64,000 bases of DNA, from the NCBI RefSeq assembly GCF_014279995.1, contig NZ_CP047935.1, positions 2,129,494 to 2,193,493 of the forward strand. Reading direction: 5' to 3'. Shown here piece by piece: positions 18,956 through 27,308 of this stretch; positions within the stretch are counted from its first letter, which is position 1, and every line of letters begins with the position of its first letter. Below the pieces are notes generated by a model. That model was not told the DNA's origin. It ran no database searches and was given only the letters and a program-made list of their open reading frames with translations. Made by a program: the position numbers and the translations under genes. This stretch comes from Synechococcus sp. BIOS-E4-1. Lineage in GTDB: Bacteria; Cyanobacteriota; Cyanobacteriia; PCC-6307; Cyanobiaceae.

Positions 18956-19173
18956 TGCTTGAGCCGATCCATCACGACCCGGGAAAAAGCTCGCTCCTTG
19001 GCAGCGGTGACAATCAGCGCTTTTGAGAGTTGCTTCAGAGTTTCCACGTCATCGCATTCATCGATTTTGCGGCAGGCACGTTCGACGCGGAACTGCTGTT
19101 CGATGGTCAGGGGAATCTCGGACGTTGACACGGCAACCATGCCATTCAGCTCAGGCGAATCTGGCGAGTGCAA
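18952..19173 (-). CDS. Small helical protein, 73 residues
   Basis: The C-terminal 55 residues are predicted helical (SEIPLTIEQQFRVERACRKI, then DDVETLKQLSKALIVTAAKE). The spacing of LTIEQQF followed by a helix-turn-helix is loosely like NblA, the phycobilisome-degradation adaptor, but the similarity is weak and the conserved NblA C-terminus is not seen. Start either at 19173 or at the internal ATG 19140. It is followed by an overlapping 48-codon gene. The family is not recognised with confidence. Confidence 0.6.
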   Translation of the reverse strand: MHSPDSPELNGMVAVSTSEIPLTIEQQFRVERACRKIDECDDVETLKQLSKALIVTAAKERAFSRVVMDRLKQ

Positions 19174-19482
19174 CCCCTCAGCTGTGGAAGCTGCGCCCGA
19201 AGAAAAACCAAAAATTGGAAGGGCCCTTGAAATGCGCGCAAAAGATCACAATCTCAGGGAAAGGTTATTGTCATCAAAACGGGTGGTTTTGTTCCACCCA
19301 GCAACATGTGGCAGGGATACGAAGGTTGAGAAACATTGGCCCATGTCATAAGAGGTTTCGCGATGGGCACAAAAGGAAGGAAGCGATCACCGAGAGAAGC
19401 AGCAGCATTCATTCCTGAGAACAGCTCTGATGTTGTTCAATGGAAACACCTGCCAACTTTCAATGAACCAGCGGAGAAACGC
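19174..19482 (+). other. 309-bp interval between small genes
   Basis: Divergent space between the 73-codon gene and the secreted 73-residue protein on the plus strand. A 39-codon plus-strand frame begins at an ATG near 19231, but its codon choice is poor and no ribosome site is evident. Nothing else was recognised. Confidence 0.5.
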
Positions 19483-19704
19483 ATGAAGGCATTGATTCCT
19501 GTTTATGCCATTTCAATGCTTATGGCAACGAATGTCTTCGCCAATACTCAATCAGCCACTGCAGAAGGTGTTGACAAAGAGGTGACAGTCAATCGACTGA
19601 TGTCCAAGGTTCCCCAGGGTGCAACAGTGACAAACACATCCTGCGCGGACATTGGAACCGCTGGTTTCAATGTCCGCTATCGATGCACTATCACCTGGCA
19701 GTGA
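19483..19704 (+). CDS. Small secreted protein with two cysteines
   Basis: The 73-residue product begins with a signal peptide (MKALIPVYAISMLMATNVFA, residues 1-20). The mature part ends with two Cys residues in SCADIGTAGFNVRYRCTITW. The Cys pair could form one disulfide in the periplasm. The ATG at 19483 has GGAG ten bases upstream; frames extending further upstream lack signal-peptide logic. No known domain. Confidence 0.65.
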   Translation: MKALIPVYAISMLMATNVFANTQSATAEGVDKEVTVNRLMSKVPQGATVTNTSCADIGTAGFNVRYRCTITWQ

Positions 19705-19860
19705 ATGGATGCCTTCAACGGGTCGATAGCCTTCAAACCAAGCATGCTCTGACCAGGATCCCAGTCAGCGAATGACAATTGATGCCATTCATGTTTCCTG
19801 GAGCGGAAACTATTCCAAAAGTTCAGAGCAAGACATCATGCGGTTTTGATGCCTGGCACT

Positions 19861-20001
19861 TCACTCTGCCTCCACATCCACAATGGCATCGCCGGCATCG
19901 AGATCTTCTTCACTTTGCATCTCTTTCATCGAGGACATGAGCTTTTTCACCAATCGGCTCATGAAATAGACCGTTGCAATCAGCCAGATAATCTTGATCA
20001 T
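19861..20001 (-). CDS. 46-residue single-span membrane protein
   Basis: ATG at 20001 starts MIKIIWLIATVYFMSRLVKK, a membrane helix ending in a positive cluster, followed by an acidic cytoplasmic tail (SEEDLDAGDAIVDVEAE). The positive-inside pattern and codon use support a real gene. GGTCGTTAACGG lies 55 bases upstream of the start. I do not recognise a family; small thylakoid or plasma-membrane proteins of this shape are common in cyanobacteria. Confidence 0.65.
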   Translation of the reverse strand: MIKIIWLIATVYFMSRLVKKLMSSMKEMQSEEDLDAGDAIVDVEAE

Positions 20002-20055
20002 GGCTTCATTATGCACCAACAAGAGCAGCCCTATCAGGCCATCACAACAGGGGCA

Positions 20056-20067
20056 GGTCGTTAACGG
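20056..20067. promoter_or_regulatory. Second copy of GGTCGTTAACG motif
   Basis: GGTCGTTAACGG here matches GGTCGTTAACGA at 18785-18796. Both lie 55-105 bases upstream of minus-strand genes for small membrane proteins. A shared regulator site is an inference from two copies only. Confidence 0.35.
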
Positions 20068-20132
20068 AAGGTTTTGTCTAGAAAGCAGTGAAAATCACAA
20101 TGACTCTTACGCGGCGCAGTTGGTCACTGCGG

Positions 20133-20345
20133 CTATGAGGGGAGGACTGGCTTTGGTCTGTCAAAACGAACCACAAGCAGTTTTTCCTTAGTCACGCTGC
20201 CATTTTGATCAAAAAGTTCTGGATGAGTGGTTTTGAGCCCAGTTCGGTCCTTTGTTTTAAAGGATAGACGCATTAATCGAATCGCCTGAACAACCACAAA
20301 AGCAAGAAATGCTGTGTAGGCAAGCGCGTTAATAGCTGAGAACAC
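20133..20345 (-). CDS. Small membrane protein, DUF2973-like
   Basis: A 70-residue protein with an N-terminal membrane helix (residues about 5-25). The conserved-looking tail contains THPELFDQNGSVTKEKLLVV. The combination of one helix and an HPE(L/I)-D-G...LLVV segment resembles the cyanobacterial DUF2973 family, which I recall but cannot check. The start is GTG at 20345. It lies between two other minus-strand micro-genes with no strong promoter visible. Confidence 0.6.
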   Translation of the reverse strand: MFSAINALAYTAFLAFVVVQAIRLMRLSFKTKDRTGLKTTHPELFDQNGSVTKEKLLVVRFDRPKPVLPS

Positions 20346-20477
20346 TGGCTTACAGATGCGTGGTGCAACATTAGTGAAACCAGGCCGCCAGCCTTGGCAG
20401 CAATGTTTTCAAGACCGTCATGCAAATGACACGGGCGGCTGTCTTCTGACTCAGTGCAGGGGCACCACGCTCTCCGA

Positions 20478-20648
20478 TCATTGCCGATGATTTCGATGCG
20501 CTGTTGGATCGTCAAGCGGATTGTCTTCACCGCGGTCAATCCGATCTCGGCAAGTGGAGCAGAGAAGGTGCCCTTTTCGCTTCCAGTACGAGCGTTTGGA
20601 GCGTTCGATTGACTGCCCGCACATCAGGCATTGAAACAGAGGCGACAT
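20478..20648 (-). CDS. Small zinc-ribbon protein, 56 residues
   Basis: ATG at 20648 begins MSPLFQCLMCGQSIERSKRS and continues to a second CxxC in LLCSTCRDRIDRG. Two CxxC pairs about 20 residues apart and many basic residues (SKRSYWKRKGH) are typical of a treble-clef or ribbon zinc site that contacts nucleic acid or protein. The tail is hydrophilic. Frames in the other two registers of this strand are less plausible. No family name can be given. Confidence 0.65.
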   Translation of the reverse strand: MSPLFQCLMCGQSIERSKRSYWKRKGHLLCSTCRDRIDRGEDNPLDDPTAHRNHRQ

Positions 20649-21118
20649 AAAAGCCGAAGGCTTTTGACGGTGAGACCCAGACTGCGAGAAGAACTGGCCT
20701 CAATCTGTTCACAGCAGACCTTCCTGGCGAAGCTGGCTTAACTTTCCGGCATCGATTCACTGACAAACGGAATCCGTCAACAGATGCAGTGCTTGAACAG
20801 CCATGAGAACACGATGACTCATCAACCCTGAATTTATTTGACAGACCAGAGCATTTTTGACGGTTTCAATGTTGTTGAAAAGCAAAGAAACGAGCATCAC
20901 CAATCTTTTCTGAACAGCAATGTGTCACTTTTCCCATCCTGCGCTTGTCACGGATTTAGCTCCCTTCAACGGCTGAACCAAATCGTTGAGCAACGCTTGG
21001 GCACAATAAAAATGCAGCAATCACGGAGCCCCTCAGTGAGAGAGCTCTGCGATGACCAGAGAAAGCATGGGCGGGCAGGGTGCAGAATCACAATGGTGCA
21101 ACGCCTGATGGGGCTGTG
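20649..21118 (+). other. 470-bp interval without a recognised gene
   Basis: A plus-strand frame at 20838-21119 is open but its product has no recognisable features and the codon use is unlike neighbouring genes. A minus-strand frame at 20536-20766 is an out-of-register reading of the zinc-ribbon gene. No RNA gene was recognised. Confidence 0.5.
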
Positions 21119-21304
21119 ATGGACCGAACCGAAAGCACGATCGATCTCACTCTCAATGCCGCAGGGCTGCGCCTGCTGCTAGGTGCCGTGAGTCATCAGC
21201 TCGATCGATGGTCGGGCGGGGATCCTGTCGAGCAGAACAATCTGCAGGACATGAAGACACTGCTAACGGCTGCACTGCTGGAATGCACCTTTCAGGACAA
21301 CTGA
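21119..21304 (+). CDS. Conserved-looking 61-residue protein
   Basis: ATG at 21119 (GTG at 21116 adjacent) starts MDRTESTIDLTLNAAGLRLL. The product is a compact helical protein, with no membrane segment, ending in LLTAALLECTFQDN. The balanced composition and GC-rich third positions match real genes of this genome. Earlier starts in the frame give a non-typical leader. Function unknown. Confidence 0.6.
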   Translation: MDRTESTIDLTLNAAGLRLLLGAVSHQLDRWSGGDPVEQNNLQDMKTLLTAALLECTFQDN

Positions 21305-21428
21305 AGATCGGATTTAAAGCAGCTCCACTGCGAAAGGATTCACAAAAGCCAGGCGTTCAAACGTTCCTGAAAATGAGCAGACAGTTTTGGTTTCCTCTGC
21401 AGGCTTCATCGATGCCGTTTGGTGACTG

Positions 21429-22202
21429 ATGCCGGCAACTGATAAAGGCTGGTTTGATTCTGTGGCGATCGACTATGCGCGTTGCAGGCCCCATTACCCG
21501 GATGCCTTCTTCGCCTGGATGGCAGACCAGTCGCCAGCACTGAATTGTTGTTGGGATGCAGCCTGCGGCAATGGTCAGGCATCCATTGGACTGAGCCGCT
21601 GGTTCAACCGTGTTGAAGCGACAGACCTGAGTGTTCAGCAGATCGCGGCAGCAGAACAACACCCCCGCATTCACTACCGGCAAGGAGCTGCGGAACAATC
21701 CGATCTGAGCAGCGACAGCATGGATGCGGTGCTGATTGCTGCAGCAATTCACTGGCTGGATGTGGAGCGCTTCAACCAGGAAGTCCGACGGGTGCTGCGA
21801 CCGGGGGGCCTGTTGGTCTGGCTGGGCTATGAACCCATCCAAGGTGCACCTGAGGATTTACAGACGTGGCTCAACAGCCTCTATCACGAGCGACTCAACC
21901 GGTTCTGGCCACCTGAACGCACCCACGTGGACACCTGCTACGCCAATTTGCCCTTCCCAGTCTGCAATCAACCGCTGCCAAAAGGATTGAGGATCACCGA
22001 GCACTGGACGCAGAACGACCTTCTGGGCTTTATCAGCACCTGGTCAGCACTCCGACAGGCCAGCCAGCAAGTTGATAGCAATGATCAGAGCCGCTCACTG
22101 ATCACCAACCTCTCCGAAGAGCTGAATGAGATCTGGCCTCAGGATTCAGCACAACTGACACTGCAATTGCCGCTGATGGGGCGCTGGGGGGTATTCCCCT
22201 GA
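21429..22202 (+). CDS. Class I SAM-dependent methyltransferase
   Basis: A 257-residue methylase of the UbiE/Trans-aconitate type. SAM motif I is CCWDAACGNGQASIGL, with the acidic ribose-binding residue in EATDLSVQQI. Post-motifs follow in DAVLIAAAIHWLDVERF and RRVLRPGGLLVWLGY. The WFDSVAIDYARCRPHYPD opening is typical of a broad family whose substrates differ, so the substrate is unknown. The stop overlaps the start of the next gene as TGATG, suggesting co-translation with the folate enzyme. Confidence 0.85.
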   Translation: MPATDKGWFDSVAIDYARCRPHYPDAFFAWMADQSPALNCCWDAACGNGQASIGLSRWFNRVEATDLSVQQIAAAEQHPRIHYRQGAAEQSDLSSDSMDAVLIAAAIHWLDVERFNQEVRRVLRPGGLLVWLGYEPIQGAPEDLQTWLNSLYHERLNRFWPPERTHVDTCYANLPFPVCNQPLPKGLRITEHWTQNDLLGFISTWSALRQASQQVDSNDQSRSLITNLSEELNEIWPQDSAQLTLQLPLMGRWGVFP

Positions 22203-22801
22203 TGCAGGCCTTTGAGGAAGCCAGTAAACCCACTCTGCGAAGGATCTTCAGAACACGAAGGCGCCTGGCCTTTGAGGCTGAACCCAGCTTGCAGGACAGG
22301 ATCCGCAATCAGGTCAGGCAGGAAATCAGGCAACGCCACCGAGAGGGTGAATTGCAGCAGTCCGTAGGGATCTACTGGCCATTGCCTGGAGAAGTGGACC
22401 TGAGCCCCCTGCGGCTTGAGCTGGTCCAAGAACTCGGGTTGAGCACAGCGCTTCCTGTCGCTGATGGACAAGGCAACATGACCTTTCGCCCCTGGACTGC
22501 GGCCCCCTTAGCCAGCGACGGCTGCGGGATTCCGGCTCCTTTGGATCAAAAAGACCTGAGTGCTGAGAAGCTGTCTCTCTTGCTCGTTCCTGCTCTGGCT
22601 GTGGATCGGATGGGCATCCGACTCGGCTACGGCGGCGGCTACTACGACCGTCTTCGCTGCCAGGAGGGCTGGAGCGAAGTACCTGCTCTGGTTGTACTTC
22701 CCGAAGACTGCGTGAGTGTTCAATCTCTGCCAACAGACCCCTGGGACAGACCTTTCCAGGGATGGTTGAGCGAAAAGGGTTTCCAACAGAAGTTGCCTTG
22801 A
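22202..22801 (+). CDS. 5-formyltetrahydrofolate cyclo-ligase
   Basis: It converts 5-formyl-THF to 5,10-methenyl-THF with ATP, recycling the storage folate. The RRIFRTRRRLAF N-terminus and the signature LLVPALAVDRMGIRLGYGGG followed by YYDRL are diagnostic. The 199 residues are normal. ATG at 22202 shares a base with the upstream stop. Confidence 0.93.
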   Translation: MQAFEEASKPTLRRIFRTRRRLAFEAEPSLQDRIRNQVRQEIRQRHREGELQQSVGIYWPLPGEVDLSPLRLELVQELGLSTALPVADGQGNMTFRPWTAAPLASDGCGIPAPLDQKDLSAEKLSLLLVPALAVDRMGIRLGYGGGYYDRLRCQEGWSEVPALVVLPEDCVSVQSLPTDPWDRPFQGWLSEKGFQQKLP

Positions 22802-22947
22802 GTCCAAGGCAACCTGGCCAGAAGGGTTTCAATGGATCGCCGATCAAGCCCAAGCTGGTCTTCAGAACAGATTCAGATCCGCACGAATCAGGACTGGTTG
22901 AGGAGGGCAATCTCCCGCAGGATGGGTGTACCGACAACTGGCACACC

Positions 22948-23412
22948 ATGGCCATTCCATCCCGTTTTGCACTGATGGCCGCCACAGCACTGGGCTTGGC
23001 TCTGGCGCAGCCAATGCAGGCTGAAGCCCATGGGGTGGAAAGCAGCCTTCGCTATCTCGACGGACAACTCGAACTCAGCAGCAGCTTTTCCACGGGAGAA
23101 CCAGTGGAAGGAGCCGTGGTGAGGATCCTGAAGGCGGATGGAACACCCGGCCAGGAACTCGGGCGAATGGATGCGGAAGGCAGGCTGCAGATGACCCTTC
23201 CAGCACTGAAGGATGGTCTGGTGGACCTGCAGGTGGATGGCGGACCTGGCCACCGCGACTACCTCACCCTTCCTCTTCAGCAGGGGCGAGTCAACCTGGA
23301 CGAAGTTGTGATGCGCCCGGGCAGCAGAAATGCTCTGGACTGGGCCATGGCACCAGCCCTGGTCGGCTTGGTGGGACTGATGGTTAAGGTGCGAAGCCCC
23401 CGACAACGCTGA
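22948..23412 (+). CDS. Exported CbiL/DUF4198-like protein with C-terminal anchor
   Basis: The start at 22948 gives a signal peptide (FALMAATALGLALAQPMQAEA) of which the last residues precede a short mature domain with an HG motif. The FSTGEPVEGAVVRILKADG segment looks like the carboxypeptidase-regulatory or CbiL/DUF4198 fold found beside nickel and cobalt transporters. A hydrophobic stretch near residue 135 (APALVGLVGLMV) would anchor it. No transporter gene is adjacent, so the metal link is only an inference from the fold. Confidence 0.65.
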   Translation: MAIPSRFALMAATALGLALAQPMQAEAHGVESSLRYLDGQLELSSSFSTGEPVEGAVVRILKADGTPGQELGRMDAEGRLQMTLPALKDGLVDLQVDGGPGHRDYLTLPLQQGRVNLDEVVMRPGSRNALDWAMAPALVGLVGLMVKVRSPRQR

Positions 23413-23419
23413 CCCAGCC

Positions 23420-23866
23420 ATGGCTGAACCAGGCAGCTCCACAACTCGCTACGGCAGCCAGGCTCTTGATCAGCTCGCCGAACGACTGAACAGCACATCA
23501 GATCCGCGCAAGCGCTACGAGTATGTGCTCTGGCTCGCCAAAAAGCTGCCTTCCATGCCCCGAGAGCTGCAAACCGAAGAGCGCAAGGTCAAAGGGTGTG
23601 TTTCCCAGGTCTTTATTGCATCAGAATTGATCGACGGGCGTCTTCAGTGGCATGGAGATTCAGATGCCCTGATCACCAAGGGGCTGCTGGCCCTGCTGAT
23701 CAAAGGACTGGGAGACCTCACCCCAGCACAGGTGATGTCTGTTGACCCTGGTTTCATCGCCGCCACAGGCCTTCAAGCCAGCCTCACTCCCTCACGCGCC
23801 AATGGCTTCCTCAACATCTTGCGGATGATGCAGCAGCAGGCGACTGTTCTCAATGAATCGGATTGA
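23420..23866 (+). CDS. sufE: SufE family sulfur acceptor
   Basis: SufE takes persulfide sulfur from the cysteine desulfurase SufS and passes it to the Suf scaffold for Fe-S assembly. The acceptor Cys60 is in KVKGCVSQVF, and LNSTSDPRKRYEYVLWLAKK precedes it as expected. The 148 residues are normal for cyanobacterial SufE. ATG at 23420 follows the exported-protein stop after seven bases. Confidence 0.94.
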   Translation: MAEPGSSTTRYGSQALDQLAERLNSTSDPRKRYEYVLWLAKKLPSMPRELQTEERKVKGCVSQVFIASELIDGRLQWHGDSDALITKGLLALLIKGLGDLTPAQVMSVDPGFIAATGLQASLTPSRANGFLNILRMMQQQATVLNESD

Positions 23867-23930
23867 GCAGAACCAGCGGACCGACCGCTGCCTAAAGTCG
23901 ACCCCTCAGCGCAACTAACGGACCCGCTCC

Positions 23931-25247
23931 ATGGCGACAAGGATCGGCATCGGCCTGCTTGGCCTCGGCACCGTCGGCGCAGGTGTGGCAAGCATCCTGA
24001 ACAGTCCGGAAGGTCGCCATCCACTGATTGCCGACCTTGAGCTTGTTCGAGTGGCTGTGCGTGATCCGCAGCGCAGCCGCCCCGTCTCAATCCCCTCCGA
24101 GCGCCTGACCACGGATCCCAATGAGGTGGTTGATGACCCCAATGTGCATGTGATTGTGGAGGTGATCGGCGGCATTGAACCGGCTCGCACGCTGATCATG
24201 CGAGCCATCACGGCCGGAAAATCAGTGGTCACCGCCAACAAGGCCGTGATCGCAAGACACGGTGAGGAAATCGCAGCGGCAGCGGCAGCAGCCGGTGTCT
24301 ACGTGTTGATCGAAGCAGCCGTCGGGGGGGGCATTCCAATCATCGAACCGCTCAAACAGTCGCTCGGGAGCAATCGCATCGAGCGGGTGAGCGGCATCAT
24401 CAACGGCACCACCAACTACATCCTCAGTCGGATGGCCGACGAGGGTGCCGATTATCACGCCGTTCTGAAGGAAGCCCAGGAACTGGGCTACGCGGAAGCG
24501 GATCCAGCAGCCGATGTTGATGGTCACGACGCTGCGGACAAGATCGCGATCCTTGCCGGACTGGCCTTTGGCGGCCCGATCGAACGCAGCGCCGTTCCGA
24601 CAACGGGAATCAGCAATCTGCAGGGGCGTGATGTGGACTACGCCACTCAACTGGGATATGGCGTGAAACTGCTTGCTGTTGCTGAACGCCTGGAAAGCGA
24701 TGGCGATCCGATGGGATCCCTGCCTCTGGGCGTCCGTGTCCAACCCACACTGGTGCCCAAGGACCACCCACTCGCCGGAGTCAATGGTGTCAACAACGCA
24801 ATCCTTGTGGAAGGCGACCCGATTGGTCGGGTGATGTTTTACGGCCCTGGCGCCGGGTCAGGACCAACAGCCTCCGCAGTGGTTGCTGACATTCTCAATA
24901 TTGCCGGCATCCGTCAGCTCAACAGCAGTGATGGCGGCCTTGATCCGCTGCTGGCAGCAAGCAGCTGGCGCTCCTGCCACCTCGTGGATGCTGGACGCAT
25001 CCGACAGCGCAACTACGTGCGTTTCAACACGGAAGATGCTCCCGGAGTCATCGGCAGGATTGGCAGCTGCTTTGGAGAACAGGGTGTCTCCATCCAATCC
25101 ATCGTTCAATTTGACGCCTGCGACGAGGGAGCTGAGATCGTTGTGATCACTCACGAAGTCGGTAACGAAGCGATGCAGAACGCCCTTCAGGCCATTGCCT
25201 CTCTGCCTGGAGTCCTTTCTCTGGCTGCTCATTTCGGCTGTTTCTGA
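23931..25247 (+). CDS. hom: Homoserine dehydrogenase
   Basis: Reduces aspartate semialdehyde to homoserine, the branch point to threonine and methionine. The Rossmann motif IGLLGLGTVGAGVA is at the N-terminus. The catalytic signature GIINGTTNYILSRM and the Lys/Asp region ADPAADVDGHDAADKI follow. The C-terminal 80 residues are an ACT domain (APGVIGRIGSCFGEQGVSIQ), which implies allosteric control by amino acid. The 438 residues are full length. Confidence 0.97.
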   Translation: MATRIGIGLLGLGTVGAGVASILNSPEGRHPLIADLELVRVAVRDPQRSRPVSIPSERLTTDPNEVVDDPNVHVIVEVIGGIEPARTLIMRAITAGKSVVTANKAVIARHGEEIAAAAAAAGVYVLIEAAVGGGIPIIEPLKQSLGSNRIERVSGIINGTTNYILSRMADEGADYHAVLKEAQELGYAEADPAADVDGHDAADKIAILAGLAFGGPIERSAVPTTGISNLQGRDVDYATQLGYGVKLLAVAERLESDGDPMGSLPLGVRVQPTLVPKDHPLAGVNGVNNAILVEGDPIGRVMFYGPGAGSGPTASAVVADILNIAGIRQLNSSDGGLDPLLAASSWRSCHLVDAGRIRQRNYVRFNTEDAPGVIGRIGSCFGEQGVSIQSIVQFDACDEGAEIVVITHEVGNEAMQNALQAIASLPGVLSLAAHFGCF

Positions 25248-25263
25248 ACCCACCCGGAGGCCG

Positions 25264-25320
25264 TTCGCAGATCATGGGCCATTCGCAGATCAGAGTGTGT
25301 TCGCAGCCCCTGGCGAACAC
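25264..25320. promoter_or_regulatory. Direct repeats TTCGCAGATCA plus palindrome GTGTTCGC-N8-GCGAACAC
   Basis: Two copies of TTCGCAGATCA start at 25264 and 25282, exactly 18 bases apart. A third TTCGCAG lies at 25300, again 18 bases on, inside a perfect inverted repeat: GTGTTCGC (25297-25304) and GCGAACAC (25313-25320). No U tract follows, so a terminator is unlikely. The phase and repetition suggest operator sites before the small gene at 25460, or a control element at the end of hom. Confidence 0.45.
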
Positions 25321-25459
25321 CCCCCGGGATGAGGCAGAGTTGTAAGAACAATCACAGCTCTGGTTCGCATTCGCGGATTCATGCTGCATAACGTTCATGC
25401 CGAACGATCTCTCTGTTCTCCAGGGGCAACGCTGCAATCAGTCGGAATCCCGGTCCGTC

Positions 25460-25639
25460 ATGAGGCTCCATCAGGGTGACTGCATCACATTGCGCAGTGA
25501 TGCCGGCCTGTTTCAGGTCATCGGCATCGATGGCGACCACGATCGTTGCTGGGTTCGCCAGTGGCCACTGAAGCCCCAGGGCTCCCCGGTCTTCGAGGTC
25601 CCTCTCGACCAGATCACGCCGCCGTCGGGTCCTGATTAA
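25460..25639 (+). CDS. Small conserved-looking protein, 59 residues
   Basis: ATG at 25460 gives MRLHQGDCITLRSDAGLFQV and a compact, mostly beta, hydrophilic product ending in EVPLDQITPPSGPD; the frame is open 60 bases further upstream. The GDCITLRSDAGLFQVIGID stretch recalls small cyanobacterial proteins of unknown role. It sits just before the ABC substrate-binding gene on the same strand. Confidence 0.6.
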   Translation: MRLHQGDCITLRSDAGLFQVIGIDGDHDRCWVRQWPLKPQGSPVFEVPLDQITPPSGPD

Positions 25640-25655
25640 GACGCGGGGCCTTTGA

Positions 25656-27308
25656 ATGGCTGCGTCTGACTTCAGTGGCGTGTTCGATCAATCCAGACAG
25701 TCACGCCTGGCCTCCTTGAAAAGGCACTGCAAACAAGTGCTGCCATGGAGAGCCATGGCACTCAGCACAGCCTTGGCGCTCTGCGTCACTCAGAGCGCCT
25801 GTCAGCCGGGCAGACGCAGTGATCGGATCACGGTGGCCAGCGCCGGTCGCATCACCTCTTTGGACCCGGCTCAGGCCAGCACCTTCGGAGCTCTGCAGCT
25901 GCTCAGTGCTCTAGGAGACACGCTCTACAAGAGAACTGCGGAAGGGAAACTGACGCCTGCCCTGGCTTCAGCACTGCCGGAGATCAGCGATGGCGGCCTC
26001 ACGGTCACAATCCCCCTGCGTGAGGATGTGCTCTTCCATGACGGCACTCGCTTTGATGCGGAGGCGATGGCCTTCAGTCTGCGCCGTTTTCTGGAGATCG
26101 GCACTCTCAGTTATGTGATCGGTGATCGCATCACTGCGGTTGAAGCTCCGGAGACTTACCAATTGCGACTGCGCTTGAGCCGCCCCTCCAGCTCGCTTGA
26201 GAATCTGCTCACCGCCACCAACCTGACTCCTGTATCACCGAGGGCTTACCAGGATCATCAGGATCGATTTCTCAACGACCGCTTTATCGGAACGGGTGCC
26301 TACAAGTTGACCAGCTTCCGAGCTGTTCAGCAGCGACTGGAGCCCTTCAAGCAGTACTGGGGCCCCTCGCCCAGCAACGCAGGGCTGGATCTGATTTATC
26401 TCAGCAATTCCACCGCCCTGTTCGGTGCGATGCGCAGCGGCGAAGTGGATGTTCTTCTCTCTGACTCCATCGATGAGGATCAGCGACTGGCTCTGAATCG
26501 CATGGCCGCTGAGGGGCGTTTGCGAGAAGGGCAGGGTCCTTCCCTGGTGATCGGTTACATCACGCTGCTGAGCAACACACCACCACTTCAGAATCCAGTT
26601 CTGCGTCAGGCCCTGGCACTGAGCCTCGATCGAGACCTGATTAACAAGAGAGTCAGCCACGGCTTGCGGCCTCCGCTTTTTTCGTTGGTTCCGCCGGGAC
26701 TGCCAGGAGGAGATCTCAAGCCCTGGCCACGACACGATGCCGCCCGGGCCAGAAACCTGTTCATTGAGGCGGGGTACTGCAATGGGAAGGTCTTCAATCT
26801 GCCATTCACCTACCGGTCGAATGTGCCCGCAGACCGTCTGATGGCCCTCACATGGCAAGCCCAAATTCAACGCGACCTGGCCGATTGTCTTTCTCTCAAA
26901 CTCGACGGCGTGGAATCAACGACTGTGTATCGACAGCTGGGCGAAGGGGCTTTCCAGGCCGTGATGCTCGACTGGCGAGGCGCCTATCCCGACCCAGAGG
27001 CCTATCTGGCACCTCTGCTCAGCTGCAAGGAATCGCAGGGATCCATTTGCAAGCGAGGGGAGGCCGCCATCAGCGGTAGTTTCTGGACAGCGCCAGGCCT
27101 GGAGACCACATTGCTCAAGTCGGATCGCAGCCGCGGTGATGCACGACAGCGTGATCTGGAGAGGGTTGAGCAGATGGCTGCTCAAGGCGCCGCCTACATT
27201 CCGGTCTGGCTCGTGAAGCCGAGGGCCTGGAGCAGTACCTCCCTGGCCACTCCGGAGTTCGATGGCAATGGTCAGGTGGTGCTGGCCCGACTGCAGGATC
27301 AGCGCTGA
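25656..27308 (+). CDS. ABC transporter substrate-binding protein, family 5 (peptide/nickel type)
   Basis: The product belongs to the DppA/OppA/NikA class. A hydrophobic leader and probable lipid-attachment Cys occur in ALCVTQSACQPG (about residues 40-51). The family 5 signature SLDPAQASTFGALQ opens the mature domain. The ATG at 25755 would give a leader directly before the hydrophobic segment; the 25656 ATG is a longer option. It would capture oligopeptides or a similar ligand in the periplasm. It overlaps the permease gene by TGATG. Confidence 0.88.
   Translation: MAASDFSGVFDQSRQSRLASLKRHCKQVLPWRAMALSTALALCVTQSACQPGRRSDRITVASAGRITSLDPAQASTFGALQLLSALGDTLYKRTAEGKLTPALASALPEISDGGLTVTIPLREDVLFHDGTRFDAEAMAFSLRRFLEIGTLSYVIGDRITAVEAPETYQLRLRLSRPSSSLENLLTATNLTPVSPRAYQDHQDRFLNDRFIGTGAYKLTSFRAVQQRLEPFKQYWGPSPSNAGLDLIYLSNSTALFGAMRSGEVDVLLSDSIDEDQRLALNRMAAEGRLREGQGPSLVIGYITLLSNTPPLQNPVLRQALALSLDRDLINKRVSHGLRPPLFSLVPPGLPGGDLKPWPRHDAARARNLFIEAGYCNGKVFNLPFTYRSNVPADRLMALTWQAQIQRDLADCLSLKLDGVESTTVYRQLGEGAFQAVMLDWRGAYPDPEAYLAPLLSCKESQGSICKRGEAAISGSFWTAPGLETTLLKSDRSRGDARQRDLERVEQMAAQGAAYIPVWLVKPRAWSSTSLATPEFDGNGQVVLARLQDQR

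Noticed and set aside
19231-19350. A 39-codon plus-strand frame
   Set aside because: Poor codon choice and no ribosome site.
20536-20766. A minus-strand frame of 76 codons
   Set aside because: It is a different register of the zinc-ribbon gene, which has clear CxxC pairs in its own frame.
20838-21119. A plus-strand frame of 93 codons in a gene-poor stretch
   Set aside because: The product has no known features and codon use unlike real genes here.
25297-25320. The GTGTTCGC palindrome as a terminator of hom
   Set aside because: No U tract follows and it is part of phased direct repeats, so an operator is more likely.
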